Below, piece by piece: positions 14,289 through 22,685 of a DNA stretch of 46,800 nucleotides; position 1 is the stretch's first letter, and every line of letters starts with the position of its first letter. Location: the NCBI GenBank assembly GCA_944380675.1, contig CALWIH010000006.1:1-46800 (forward strand), read 5' to 3'. The notes beneath the pieces are model-generated. The model saw nothing but the letters and a program-made list of their open reading frames with translations, did not search any database and had not been told where the DNA came from. This stretch comes from an uncultured Clostridia bacterium (GTDB lineage: Bacteria; Bacillota; Clostridia; Oscillospirales; Acutalibacteraceae). The translations under genes were made by a program, and so were the position numbers.

Positions 14289-15605
14289 ATGTCAAGCTAT
14301 GTGATTCGCAAAACGCCCGGAGATACTGCCTGGTTCCGCCATGACCGTTTCGGAATGTTCATCCACTGGGGTTTGTATTCCATGCCCGCCCGCCACGAGT
14401 GGGTCAAGACGAACGAAAAGATCCCCGAGGAGAAATATGAGAAGTACTTCCGGTACTTCAACCCGGATCTGTACGATGCCCGCGAGTGGGCGCGTCAGGC
14501 GAAGGCCGCCGGCATGAAGTACGCCGTGATGACGACAAAGCATCACGAGGGCTTCTGTATGTTCGACTCGAAGTACACGGACTACAAGTGCACCAACACC
14601 CCGGCGGGCCGCGATCTCATCCGAGAGTACGTCGACGCCTTCCGCGCGGAGGGCATCCGCATCGGCTTCTACTATTCCCTCATTGACTGGCATCATCCGG
14701 AGTTCCCGATCGACCAGCTCCACCCGCGCCGCGACGATCCCGACGCCTATGAGAAGTCGAAGGGCCGCGATATGCACAAGTACGCGGAGTATATGCGCAA
14801 TCAGGTCACGGAGCTTCTGACCAACTACGGCAGGATCGACGTGCTGTGGTTCGACTTCTCCTATGAGAAGGATCCGAAGTTCCCCGAGTGGATGCGCGGC
14901 AAGGGCAAGGACGAGTGGGAGGCCGAGGAGCTCATTGCCACGGCGAGACGGCTGCAGCCCGGCATCATCATCGACAACCGCACACAAATCGAGCAGGACA
15001 TCTGGACGCCCGAGCAGTACCAGCCGCAGGAATGGCCGCGCCATCCCGAGACGGGCGAGCTCCTCCCGTGGGAGGTCTGCCAGACGTTCTCCGGCTCGTG
15101 GGGCTACTACCGCGACGAGATGACATGGAAGTCGCCGAAGATGCTCGTCCAGATGCTCATCAACACCGTCGCCCTCGGCGGCAACCTCCTGATGAACGTG
15201 GGTCCGACGTCGCGCGGCTATCTCGACGCGCGGGCCGAGGCGGCGCTGAAGACGTACGCGGACTGGATGAAGGTCAACTCCCGCTCCATCTACGGCTGCA
15301 CGATGGCCGAGCCGGAGCTGCTGGAGCTCTGCCCGAACGGCTGTAAATTCACCCAGAGCGAGGACGGCAAGCGCCTGTACATCCACCTGTTCGAGTACCC
15401 GTTCCAGTACCTCGAGCTCAAGGGCTTTGCCGGCAAGGTCGACTATATGCAGTTCCTGCACGACGGCAGCGAGCTGCTCTTCGAGGAGAAGACCATCTCG
15501 CACTTCAGTGAGGGCCGCACGCAGAGCGACGACCTGCTGACCGTCACCCTTCCCGTGGTACAGCCTGATGTTATTGTACCTGTTATTGAAGTATTTCTCA
15601 AATAA
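14289..15605 (+). CDS. GH29 alpha-L-fucosidase
   Basis: A 438-aa glycosidase. N-terminal signature WFRHDRFGMFIHWGLYSMPA, then KYAVMTTKHHEGFCMFDSK and the nucleophile region VLWFDFSY (Asp189) are typical of GH29. It releases terminal alpha-L-fucose from glycans with retention. The C-terminal 80 residues form a short beta domain ending VVQPDVIVPVIEVFLK. There is no signal peptide, so it acts on imported oligosaccharides in the cytoplasm. Start ATG follows CACAGGGAGGAGATTTCTG. It has its own promoter and a divergent AraC regulator. Fucosidase activity is the family norm, but some relatives take other 6-deoxy sugars. Confidence 0.9.
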   Translation: MSSYVIRKTPGDTAWFRHDRFGMFIHWGLYSMPARHEWVKTNEKIPEEKYEKYFRYFNPDLYDAREWARQAKAAGMKYAVMTTKHHEGFCMFDSKYTDYKCTNTPAGRDLIREYVDAFRAEGIRIGFYYSLIDWHHPEFPIDQLHPRRDDPDAYEKSKGRDMHKYAEYMRNQVTELLTNYGRIDVLWFDFSYEKDPKFPEWMRGKGKDEWEAEELIATARRLQPGIIIDNRTQIEQDIWTPEQYQPQEWPRHPETGELLPWEVCQTFSGSWGYYRDEMTWKSPKMLVQMLINTVALGGNLLMNVGPTSRGYLDARAEAALKTYADWMKVNSRSIYGCTMAEPELLELCPNGCKFTQSEDGKRLYIHLFEYPFQYLELKGFAGKVDYMQFLHDGSELLFEEKTISHFSEGRTQSDDLLTVTLPVVQPDVIVPVIEVFLK

Positions 15606-15617
15606 AAAATTGCATTT

Positions 15618-16298
15618 TTGAAAAACCGGGCGTTCCCCCGGCCTCCGCGCGGCGCGGTTGACGCCGTCGCGATGGTCGGCACCTACGTCACGGCCGTCTC
15701 GGCGCTCATCGACCTGTTCGGCTGGAATTTTCTGCTCGAGGCTCTGGCGGAGGACGCCGATCAGTTCGGCCGCGTGCTCGAGCGGTATTCGGAATGGCTG
15801 CTGCCGTTCTTCCGCGCGTTCGCGGACTGCGACTCGCCGGTCGTCATGATTCACGACGATATCGTCTGGACGTCCGGCCCGTTCGTCTCTCCCGCCTGGT
15901 ACCGCAAATATGTCTTCCCGTGCTATAAGAAGTACATCGCTCCGCTCAAGGAGGCGGGGAAAAAGGTAATCTTCACCTCGGACGGCACCTACGACGTTTT
16001 CATTGACGACGTGGCGGACTGCGGCGTCGACGGCTTCGTCCTCGAGCCGACGACGAACATGAAGTACATCGCCGAGAAATACGGCAAAACGCACGCCTTC
16101 ATCGGCAACGCCGACACGAGGATCCTGCTCATGGGCTCGAAGGACGACATCGAGAACGAGGTCAGGCGGTGCATGGACATCGGCAAGAGCTGCCCCGGCT
16201 TCATCATGGCCGTCGGCAACCACATCCCCGCCAACACGCCTGTGGAAAATGCTCTGTGGTACAACGAGTGCTACGAGAAAATGTGCAGGCGCAGATAA
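15618..16298 (+). pseudogene. 5'-truncated URO-D/methyltransferase-family remnant
   Basis: The 226-codon frame covers only the C-terminal two-thirds of a uroporphyrinogen decarboxylase-like protein (the family of HemE, MtaA and CmuA, usually 340-380 aa). It runs from FGWNFLLEALAEDADQ through VMIHDDIVWTSGPFVSP, GKKVIFTSDGTYDVF, AFIGNADTRIL and GNHIPANTPVENALW. The N-terminal 120-150 residues are missing. The only possible start is a TTG at 15618 without a ribosome site, 12 nt after the fucosidase stop. The break therefore lies at about 15606-15660, where recognisable family sequence begins. A deletion joining it to the fucosidase gene, or an assembly join, would explain it. Confidence 0.75.
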
Positions 16299-16300
16299 AA

Positions 16301-16333
16301 AATGCGGCAGACAGCGCGTCTGCCGCATTTTTT
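16301..16333. terminator. Bidirectional terminator
   Basis: AATGCGGCAGAC (16301-16312), loop AGCGC and GTCTGCCGCATT (16318-16329) form a perfect 12-bp stem. T-runs follow on both strands (TTTTTT at 16328-16333, AAAA at 16297-16300). It separates the URO-D remnant from the convergent cupin gene. Confidence 0.9.
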
Positions 16334-16386
16334 ATTGTGCGCCCGGCTCCTTCCTGCCGCCTTGCCGCCCGAGGCGAGGCGAAGCT

Positions 16387-16827
16387 CTACTTCTCCGCCT
16401 CCCAGCGGGCCATCCAGCGGAGGAGGGCGGCGTCGGGCTCGACCTTCCGCTTGTCGCTCGCGCGCACCTGCTTGATAAAGAGCGTCCGCGTGCCGGGGGC
16501 GGACTTCGAGGCGTACGGCGTATTCGGCGGGATGCTGAGAAAATCGCCGGGCGCGAGCGTGAGCTCCCTTCCCTCCTCAAGCAGGAGGATGCGCATCGCG
16601 CCGGAGAGAAGGTAGATCATGTCGGGCGTCTCGGTGTGCAGATGGGGCTCGTCCGCCGTGAACGCGTCGTACCGGCTCGTGCCGACCTCGAGCGACTCCG
16701 TGCGGATGAAGTCGAGCAGCTGCGGGCGCTGCAGGTTCCCGCAGAAATACTGGCGGTATTCCCTGTCCGTCGCGGCGTCAATCTCCGCGCCGCGCAGAAA
16801 AAAGAGCTCGTCCTGGCTTTTTGCCAT
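16387..16827 (-). CDS. Small cupin-domain protein
   Basis: A 146-aa protein with one cupin_2 fold. Motif 1 is EPHLHTETPDMIYLLSG (His-x-His plus Glu) and motif 2 lies in LAPGDFLSIPPNTPY. Cupins bind metal and small ligands, and act as enzymes or sensors. Start ATG at 16827 follows GGGAGGAAACCAGC. It is 16 nt downstream of the 404-aa orphan gene and surely co-transcribed with it. The substrate is not evident. Confidence 0.8.
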   Translation of the reverse strand: MAKSQDELFFLRGAEIDAATDREYRQYFCGNLQRPQLLDFIRTESLEVGTSRYDAFTADEPHLHTETPDMIYLLSGAMRILLLEEGRELTLAPGDFLSIPPNTPYASKSAPGTRTLFIKQVRASDKRKVEPDAALLRWMARWEAEK

Positions 16828-16843
16828 GCTGGTTTCCTCCCTG

Positions 16844-18058
16844 TCACAGGTCGACCGGCCTGCTGTTCTCAAGAATTCTCTCAATGTTGCGGCTGAACGT
16901 GCGGTAGAGCTCCGGCTGCCTGCCCCGGAAGACGAGGAAGCTCTGGCGCTGATCGTTGTCGCACTCCTCCGCAAGCTCGAGGACGCCCGTCCGCGGGTCG
17001 TACCCGGAGAAGGCGGGCAGATACAGGTCCACCTTGATGTTGGAGCGGCTCTCGTCCTCAAACTCGTTTTTGAAGTAGGCGCACGGGAGCGCGACGTCCG
17101 TCAGGAAGCAGCGGATGCGGCTCTCCGGGAAGCGCACGGCGAGATCGCGCAGCACGGCGAGGTTCTGCGGGATGATCTCGTCGATGGCGCACGACTCCCG
17201 GATCGTCCTCGGGCGCATCTTATAGCGGACGGCGTCCGCCGCGGCGGCGGACTGCGGGTCGGTCAGGACGATGTCCACCTCGGTGCCGCCCCAGAGAAGG
17301 TTGTAGAAGAAGCGCCCCCATTCGCTCTCGACCTCGTTCGTGACGCTGCGCCCCGCGATGAACGAGGTGCCCGCGTAGTTGACGAGCACGATGCGCTTCG
17401 CGCCCCGGCAGCGGCTCTCGAGCGAGTACAGCTCCTGAATTTTCCCCTTCGAGGCCATGTAGACGTTCGGCGCGCAGTCGTCGCGCACGCCGGGCGCGTC
17501 GGACAGCGGCAGCTGCAGCGACTGCGCGTAAATCAGCAGCGCCGCCCATAGCGTGAACCGCTCCTCGCGCGTCTTCGAGTCCTTCACAAGCTTGCCGAAC
17601 ACCTCGCGCGGCTCGCGGAGCTTGAGCTCCTCCATCGCGAGGAGCGCGCCCTCGGCCGTCTCCCTGAGGAAGAGCGTCGGATCGCCGCCGCAGCGGCTCT
17701 CATACAGGCGCACGAGGTACTCCGACGCCTCGCGCCGGACGGCGGGCGTGTTGAAGACCTCGAGAAAGACCTTCCGTGAGCCGTTGTACGCAAGCTCATA
17801 CGAGCCGGAAAAGCCGCGCGGATTCTCCGCGAGCTTCACCAGGCCGTTGTTCGGCAGATCGTTGAGGTAAGCGGCGCACAGCTCCGGGTCGAGCGCCTCG
17901 AGGCGGTCGACGTCCTTTGAAAATTCCCGGAGCCAGCCGTACACGGCGCGGCAGTATTCGCCCCACGAGGGGAGGCGAAGGCCGCACCGCACGGCGGAGG
18001 CGCGCATGGCCTTATGGAGACTGAAGAACACGTTGGCGCGGTACGATTTTCCCGGCAT
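16844..18058 (-). CDS. 404-aa protein of unknown function
   Basis: No family recognised. The ATG at 18058 is 8 nt after AAGGGAG; a GTG three codons upstream is too close to that site. The N-terminal half is helical (SYRANVFFSLHKAMRAS ...). The C-terminal half alternates strands and helices: RIVLVNYAGTSFIAGRSV, then GTEVDIVLTDPQSAAAADA, then FLTDVALPCAYFK and VDLYLPAF, ending RQSFLVFRGRQPELYRTF. That pattern suggests a Rossmann-like or phospholipase D-like fold lacking obvious HKD motifs, possibly an effector- or nucleotide-binding domain. It is soluble. The cupin gene follows after 16 nt. The leader has an unusual set of palindromic repeats and a 10-codon frame, so expression is probably tightly controlled. 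Confidence 0.7.
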   Translation of the reverse strand: MPGKSYRANVFFSLHKAMRASAVRCGLRLPSWGEYCRAVYGWLREFSKDVDRLEALDPELCAAYLNDLPNNGLVKLAENPRGFSGSYELAYNGSRKVFLEVFNTPAVRREASEYLVRLYESRCGGDPTLFLRETAEGALLAMEELKLREPREVFGKLVKDSKTREERFTLWAALLIYAQSLQLPLSDAPGVRDDCAPNVYMASKGKIQELYSLESRCRGAKRIVLVNYAGTSFIAGRSVTNEVESEWGRFFYNLLWGGTEVDIVLTDPQSAAAADAVRYKMRPRTIRESCAIDEIIPQNLAVLRDLAVRFPESRIRCFLTDVALPCAYFKNEFEDESRSNIKVDLYLPAFSGYDPRTGVLELAEECDNDQRQSFLVFRGRQPELYRTFSRNIERILENSRPVDL

Positions 18059-18105
18059 TGCCGTCACTCCCTTCTCCCATGTGCATGATTTTTTCCTTTC
18101 GTCTC

Positions 18106-18187
18106 GAAAAGCAGAGCTTTTTTACGCCGAAAGGCTTGCCATTCGCTCGAAATGCAAGGCTTTATCTGCTTTGAAATGCTTAGCTTT
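18106..18187 (-). promoter_or_regulatory. Three palindromic repeats before the 404-aa gene
   Basis: The pattern GAAAwGC-N3-GCTTT occurs three times: 18106-18120 (GAAAAGCAGAGCTTT), 18149-18163 (GAAATGCAAGGCTTT) and 18173-18187 (GAAATGCTTAGCTTT). A partial copy, GAAAGGCTT, is at 18129-18137. The first is a perfect palindrome (AAAAGC-AGA-GCTTTT). They lie 48-129 nt upstream of the minus-strand start and look like repeated operators, or small hairpins if transcribed. Confidence 0.55.
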
Positions 18188-18229
18188 CTGTCCCTCCGGA
18201 TTTTCACCGGTGCCGGACAGCATACGGAA

Positions 18230-18262
18230 TCAGCGTACGACGCGGTGTCCTAGAAGCTCCAT
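18230..18262 (-). CDS. Possible 10-codon leader peptide
   Basis: ATG at 18262 opens MELLGHRVVR and a TGA stop. A very strong ribosome site (AGAGAGGAGG, 7 nt away) and a promoter 31 nt upstream support translation. It lies between that promoter and the repeats before the 404-aa gene, as a leader peptide would. Such a short frame could still be chance. Confidence 0.35.
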   Translation of the reverse strand: MELLGHRVVR

Positions 18263-18292
18263 CTCACCGCCTCCTCTCTCTTTTCTGTCTTC

Positions 18293-18321
18293 AGTATACC
18301 TCCCGCGGGGGAGGATTTCCA
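18293..18321 (-). promoter_or_regulatory. Promoter of the 404-aa/cupin unit with palindrome in the spacer
   Basis: In the minus sense TGGAAA (plus 18316-18321), 17 nt, TATACT (plus 18293-18298). The spacer holds the inverted repeat CCTCCC-GCGG-GGGAGG (18299-18314), a likely operator. The FAD oxidoreductase stop is 22 nt upstream, so the unit starts just after that gene. The rest of the gap 18059-18342 contains the leader frame and repeats listed separately. Confidence 0.5.
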
Positions 18322-18342
18322 CGACAGAAAAGGGGGAGGCGC

Positions 18343-19836
18343 TTACGCCGTTTCCCCTGTTTTTCCCCTTGACGCCGCCTCGCGGCAATAGCGGACGGCG
18401 TCGTCCGCGGCGACGAGGCCGAGCCCGAACGCGAGCCCGACGGCGGCTCCCTCGTTGTCGTAGTACGGCACGGTGTAGCAGCTTCCCGCGTCGACGCCGG
18501 CGGCGTAAAGGCCCGGGATCGGCTCCTGCGCTCGGGTCAGGACGCGGCAGAACGCGTCGGTGCGCACGCCGCCGAAGGTGCACCACGCGCTCGGCTCGTA
18601 CTGAAAGAGGGTGTACGGCCCCGCCCCGATCTCCCGCAGCAGGTACGGCGCTTTCCCGAAGCGTCCGTCATGCCCCGCGCGGCAGGCGGCGTTGTACGCC
18701 GCCACCGTCTCCGGGAGAGCGGTAAGGCCGGTCTGCGCCGCGAGCGCCGAAAGGCTTTCCGCGCGGAACGCCCAGCCCTCCTCGATGTCCTTCCGCAGCT
18801 CACCCTCGCTGTCCGCGGCGTCCGGGGGCGTGTTCAGGCAGCGCTTCCCGACGTGCCACTCCTCCGGCTCCCCGTACACCCGGTACGGCGGCTCCGTCTG
18901 CAGACGGGCGTACGTCTCGCCGTCGAGAAGCGCGTAGAAGACGCCCTCGCGCAGCGCGGCCTCCCCGCCGGCGCTCAGCGCGTGATCGGAGAGCAGCTGC
19001 TCGTTCACAAAGCGCCTGCCCTGCCGGTTGAGCAGGAGGCCGCCGTAAACGGCGTACCGCAGATGCGGGGACGAGCGCCGCCCGCGGCTCCCGAGGAGAT
19101 GATTCGAGCCGCCGAACTCGTTCGCGCAGATGCCGAAGGCGCGCTCCTCCATCCCGCCGGCCTCCGTAAGCATCCGAAGGCCCGCCCCGTCGCTCAGGCG
19201 GCTGCCGAGCGGGTTGACGAAGATATCGCCGAAATGGGCGCGCAGCAGCTCGTCGCTGCCGAGGAAGCCGCCCGTCGCGACGATGACGGCGTCCGCCTCA
19301 TACCGCTCCTCCTCGCCCGTCCGCAGGTTCCGCGCGAGGAGGCCGGCGGCCTTTCCGCCGGAGAGCAGCACGCGGAACGCCTCGCGCTCAAAGAGGAGCT
19401 CTCCTCCCGCGGCGCGAAACGCGTCCGCGAGCGGCGTCCAGCGCTTCACGGGCGGGTCCAGAAAGAAGTGGCGCGCGCGAAAGCCGACGCCGTAGCTGTC
19501 CTCGAGCAGCGTCATGCGCAGGCCGTTTTTCACGAAGATCGCCTCCGCCTCGCGCCCCTTGTCGATCGCGGCGCGCAGCAGCCCGGCGTTCACCGTCCCG
19601 CGCGAGAAGCCGTACATATGGGAAAACAGCCGCTCCGCCGTGACCGTCTCCCCCTCCCGCTCCTGCAGGCGCGTCTGCGCGAGAGCCGGGCCGCCGCAGC
19701 GCGCCGCGTTGCTCGACGCGATCGAGCGCCCCTTCTCGAGCAGAACGCAGGAAAGGCCGCTCTCCGCCGTCCGGATGGCGGCGAGCATTCCCGCCGCGCC
19801 GGAGCCGGCAATCACAACGTCCACGCGTTTTGTCAT
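18343..19836 (-). CDS. FAD-dependent fumarate reductase/succinate dehydrogenase-type flavoprotein
   Basis: A 497-aa flavoprotein. The N-terminal dinucleotide-binding motif is VVIAGSGAAGMLAAI (GSGAAG at 11-16) with Glu34 in LLEKG. An active-site-like region with LSDGAGLRM lies mid-protein, and the C-terminal FAD contact is GLYAAGVDAGSCYTVPYYDNEGAAVGLAFG. This is the FAD_binding_2 family, which includes fumarate reductases, ketosteroid dehydrogenases and many gut reductases of alpha,beta-unsaturated acids. There is no Tat or Sec signal and no FMN-binding domain, so a cytoplasmic enzyme with unknown donor. Start ATG at 19836 follows GGGGAGGAAGGTTCG. Its promoter is at 19889-19918. Confidence 0.82.
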   Translation of the reverse strand: MTKRVDVVIAGSGAAGMLAAIRTAESGLSCVLLEKGRSIASSNAARCGGPALAQTRLQEREGETVTAERLFSHMYGFSRGTVNAGLLRAAIDKGREAEAIFVKNGLRMTLLEDSYGVGFRARHFFLDPPVKRWTPLADAFRAAGGELLFEREAFRVLLSGGKAAGLLARNLRTGEEERYEADAVIVATGGFLGSDELLRAHFGDIFVNPLGSRLSDGAGLRMLTEAGGMEERAFGICANEFGGSNHLLGSRGRRSSPHLRYAVYGGLLLNRQGRRFVNEQLLSDHALSAGGEAALREGVFYALLDGETYARLQTEPPYRVYGEPEEWHVGKRCLNTPPDAADSEGELRKDIEEGWAFRAESLSALAAQTGLTALPETVAAYNAACRAGHDGRFGKAPYLLREIGAGPYTLFQYEPSAWCTFGGVRTDAFCRVLTRAQEPIPGLYAAGVDAGSCYTVPYYDNEGAAVGLAFGLGLVAADDAVRYCREAASRGKTGETA

Positions 19837-19888
19837 CGAACCTTCCTCCCCTTTTCTTCCCTTCCCGAGAGGGGCAGGGCTTTTTTCC

Positions 19889-19918
19889 AGTATAGCACAG
19901 GCTCCCTCTCCCGCGCAA
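19889..19918 (-). promoter_or_regulatory. Promoter of the flavoprotein gene
   Basis: In the minus sense TTGCGC (plus 19913-19918), 18 nt, TATACT (plus 19889-19894), 52 nt before the ATG at 19836. Confidence 0.55.
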
Positions 19919-19983
19919 CGGCGGCAGGGAGGCGAGAACGCAGAATTTACAAATTAGTCGTAGGGTTTCGCCCATCCATCGTG

Positions 19984-19989
19984 TATAAT
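19984..19989 (+). promoter_or_regulatory. -10 element of the adenine deaminase gene
   Basis: A perfect TATAAT, 56 nt before the ATG, with no convincing -35 at 16-18 nt. An activator or purine-responsive control is possible. No purine-riboswitch consensus was found in the 56-nt leader. Confidence 0.55.
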
Positions 19990-20045
19990 AGAGGAAACGA
20001 GACGGCGGCGCTGGGCCGCCGGAGAATCCGGAAGGGAGAATTGCC

Positions 20046-21827
20046 ATGAAAATTCGGCCGCAGGACAGGAAAAGGCTTTTGCGCGCGGCGCTGGGGCAGG
20101 AGCCGTGCGATCTTCTGATTCAAAACGCGCGCCTCGTCAACGTGCTGACGGGGGAAATCTACCCGGCGGACGTTTACGCGGCGGACGGCTTCATCGTCCA
20201 TGTGGAATCGGACAAGCCCGGCGCGGACTGCGCCCCGGCGAAGACGGTAATCGACGCCGCGGGAAGCTGCCTCATCCCCGGCTTCATCGACTCGCACGAG
20301 CACATCGAGAGCTCAATGATGACGCCGCGGAACTTCGCGGGCGCGGTGATCCCGCAGGGGACGACGACGGTCATCACCGACCCGCACGAGATCGCGAACG
20401 TGCTCGGCGTCGAGGGCGTGCGCTACATGATGGAAGCGTCCGAGGATCTGCCGATGCGCCAGCTCCTCGACGTGCCGAGCTGCGTGCCGTCGGCTCCCGG
20501 CCTCGAGGGCGCGGGCGCGGCCTTCGGCGCGAAGGAGGTGCGCGAGCTCGCGCGGCACGAGCGCGTCGTCGGCCTCGCCGAGGTGATGGACTTTCCCGGC
20601 GTCATCGGCGGCGCGAACCGGATGATGGAGATCCTTGACGCGGCGGAGGACGCGGGTCTCTACCTGCAGGGGCACGCGCCGGGACTCGCCGGCCGGGCGC
20701 TCTCCGCCTACCGCCTCGCGGGGCCGAACACCTGCCACGAGACGGTGACGGGAGACGAGGCGCTCGCGAAAATGCGCGGCGGCGTCTATGTCGACGCGCG
20801 GGAATCCTCCATCATGAAGAACGTGCGCGCCATCTGGAACGGCGTCAAGGACGTGCGCTTCTTCGATCTGCTTACCTTCTGCACCGACGACCGCGAGGCC
20901 GACGAGATTCTCGAGCGCGGCCACGTCAACGACGTCGTGCGCGCGGCGATCGCCTGCGGGATGGAGCCCGTCGCCGCCATCCGCTGCGCGACATGGAACG
21001 CCGCCCGCGAGGCGGGACTTGAAAACCTCGGGGCGATTGCGCCGGGCTTTGCCGCCGATATGCTGCTCGTCCCCGATCTGCGCGAGCTGCGCCCGAGCCA
21101 CGTCTTTTTCGGCGGACGACTCACCGCGAAGGACGGCGCGCTCACCGAACCGATCGCGCCGCGGAGCTTCCCCGTCGAGACGCGCAGCACGATGCACGTC
21201 CGCCCGCTCTCGGCGGACGACTTCCGCCTCCGCGCGCCGGCGGAAAGCGGGGCTGTCACCGTCAACGTAATGGATTACCCCGAGATCGGCGCAGCGCTCT
21301 CGAAGCTGCTCCCGCTGGAGCTTCCGGTGGAGGACGGCTGCGTGCGCCTGCCGGACGAATCGATGAAATATATGGCCGTCGTCAACCGGCATGAGGGCTC
21401 GGACGCGATTGCGCTCGGCGTCGTGCGCGGCTCCGGCATCCGCACCGGCGCGCTCGCCTCCACCGTCGCCCACGACTGCCACAACCTGATTCTCGTCTAC
21501 GATACGCCGGAGAACGCCCTCCTCGCCGCGAACGAGCTCATCGCCTGCGGCGGCGGGATGTGCGCCGTCCGGGACGGCGAGGTGCTGCACACGCTTGCCC
21601 TCCCGCTCGCGGGCCTGATGTCCACCAAGCCGGCAAAGGAGCTCGCGGCGGACGGCAGCGCCATGAAGGACGCGGTGCGCGCCCTCGGCCTCGACGCCCT
21701 CGAGAACCCGCTGCTGCGCATCGTCACCTTCGCGCTGCCGGTGATTCCCGAGGTGCGGCTGACCGATCTCGGCCTCGTAGACGTTATCGCGCAGAAGCGC
21801 ATCCCCACCTTCCCCGACAGGCCGTAA
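20046..21827 (+). CDS. ade: Adenine deaminase
   Basis: A 593-aa amidohydrolase that converts adenine to hypoxanthine and ammonia in purine salvage (EC 3.5.4.2). It has the full family layout: N-terminal DLLIQNARLVNVLTGEIY, the metal site PGFIDSHEHIESSMM (His84, His86), GTTTVITDPHEIANVLG, then GLAEVMDFPGVIGG, GHAPGLAGRAL and FCTDDREADEI. The C-terminal adenine-deaminase domain has VVNRHEGSDAIALG and TVAHDCHNLILVY. The length is typical. Start ATG follows GGAAGGGAGAATTGCC. Single-gene unit closed by the terminator at 21846. Confidence 0.95.
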   Translation: MKIRPQDRKRLLRAALGQEPCDLLIQNARLVNVLTGEIYPADVYAADGFIVHVESDKPGADCAPAKTVIDAAGSCLIPGFIDSHEHIESSMMTPRNFAGAVIPQGTTTVITDPHEIANVLGVEGVRYMMEASEDLPMRQLLDVPSCVPSAPGLEGAGAAFGAKEVRELARHERVVGLAEVMDFPGVIGGANRMMEILDAAEDAGLYLQGHAPGLAGRALSAYRLAGPNTCHETVTGDEALAKMRGGVYVDARESSIMKNVRAIWNGVKDVRFFDLLTFCTDDREADEILERGHVNDVVRAAIACGMEPVAAIRCATWNAAREAGLENLGAIAPGFAADMLLVPDLRELRPSHVFFGGRLTAKDGALTEPIAPRSFPVETRSTMHVRPLSADDFRLRAPAESGAVTVNVMDYPEIGAALSKLLPLELPVEDGCVRLPDESMKYMAVVNRHEGSDAIALGVVRGSGIRTGALASTVAHDCHNLILVYDTPENALLAANELIACGGGMCAVRDGEVLHTLALPLAGLMSTKPAKELAADGSAMKDAVRALGLDALENPLLRIVTFALPVIPEVRLTDLGLVDVIAQKRIPTFPDRP

Positions 21828-21845
21828 GGACGCCCGGACAGTCGA

Positions 21846-21880
21846 ACGCCCCGATCGAAAACGATCGGGGCGTTTCTTTT
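21846..21880 (+). terminator. Terminator after adenine deaminase
   Basis: ACGCCCCGATCG (21846-21857), AAAA loop and CGATCGGGGCGT (21862-21873), then TTCTTTT. It is a perfect 12-bp stem in the convergent gap before the deacetylase gene. Confidence 0.92.
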
Positions 21881-21883
21881 GGA

Positions 21884-22570
21884 TTACTGCACCTCGCCGA
21901 GCAGAACCTCGGCGTTTGTGCCGATGAAAATATCGGGATGACCGCTCAGGCGGCGGCAGATTTCCTCGAGGCGATCCCAGTTGTCGTTCGCGTCGAACTC
22001 GTAGGCGTGACCCCAGATGTAGAGCAGCTGCGGCTCATTGGACTCGGACGCGAGGAAGCGGTCGATGAGCTCGAAGACCTCCGGATCGTCGTGGTGGCAC
22101 GTCGGCTTGAGAAGGATCGGATCCTCCGGCAGCGCGAAGCCGTGCGAGGAGAAGACCGTCCGGCCGTAGCGCAGGCCGGCGCGCGCGACGGAGGCGGCCA
22201 CCGGGGCGTCGCAGTCGCCGTACGGATACGCCATGCCGCGCATCGTGACGCCGAACAGAGACTCGAGCGCCCTTTTATCGCCGCCGAACTCCTCGTCGAG
22301 CGCCGCGTCGCCGAGCTCGTTCGCGTGCAGGTGAAGCGTGCCGTGAACGGCGACCTCATGCCCGCGGTAGAGGGAGAGAACGTCCTCGCGAGAGAGCCTG
22401 CGCACGTCGAACGACTTGCACGTCCAGTAATCCGGCGTGCCGATCAGGCCGGAATTCAGGTTGAACGTCGCCCGAAAGCCGTATTTGTTCAGGATCGCGA
22501 TGAGCTTTTTGTCGGATTCCACACCGTCGTCATAGCTGAAGGTGACGGCCTTTTTCAGATTGTTCCACAT
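21884..22570 (-). CDS. Polysaccharide deacetylase (NodB/CE4) family protein
   Basis: A 228-aa single-domain NodB-homology protein. Motif 1 is VTFSYDDGVESD (Asp14, Asp15), motif 2 HGTLH (His76, His80), the metal Asp-His-His set. Motif 3 AYPYGDCD follows. CE4 enzymes deacetylate peptidoglycan, chitin, xylan or other N/O-acetyl glycans. There is no signal peptide or membrane helix, unusual for peptidoglycan deacetylases, so a cytoplasmic substrate is likely. Start ATG follows ACGGAGGAATGAAAT. It has its own promoter and is divergent from the surface-protein gene. Confidence 0.85.
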   Translation of the reverse strand: MWNNLKKAVTFSYDDGVESDKKLIAILNKYGFRATFNLNSGLIGTPDYWTCKSFDVRRLSREDVLSLYRGHEVAVHGTLHLHANELGDAALDEEFGGDKRALESLFGVTMRGMAYPYGDCDAPVAASVARAGLRYGRTVFSSHGFALPEDPILLKPTCHHDDPEVFELIDRFLASESNEPQLLYIWGHAYEFDANDNWDRLEEICRRLSGHPDIFIGTNAEVLLGEVQ

Positions 22571-22625
22571 ATTTCATTCCTCCGTTTTGCCAAAATGCGC
22601 GGCAGGGCCGCGCTCCCTTACCGCT

Positions 22626-22654
22626 ATGATACCGCTCCCGTCCTGTTTTTTCAA
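22626..22654 (-). promoter_or_regulatory. Promoter of the deacetylase gene
   Basis: In the minus sense TTGAAA (plus 22649-22654), 17 nt, TATCAT (plus 22626-22631). The leader contains a hairpin GCGCGGC-AGG-GCCGCGC (22597-22613) before the ribosome site. Confidence 0.65.
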
Positions 22655-22685
22655 GGAAAAACGCGCTTTTCCTCTTGCTTTCCGG

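Noticed and set aside
18106-18187. CRISPR array
   Set aside because: The repeats are only 15 bp, unevenly spaced (10 and 28 nt) and have no cas genes near.
19940-20045. Purine riboswitch before adenine deaminase
   Set aside because: The leader after TATAAT is only about 50 nt and lacks the conserved core.
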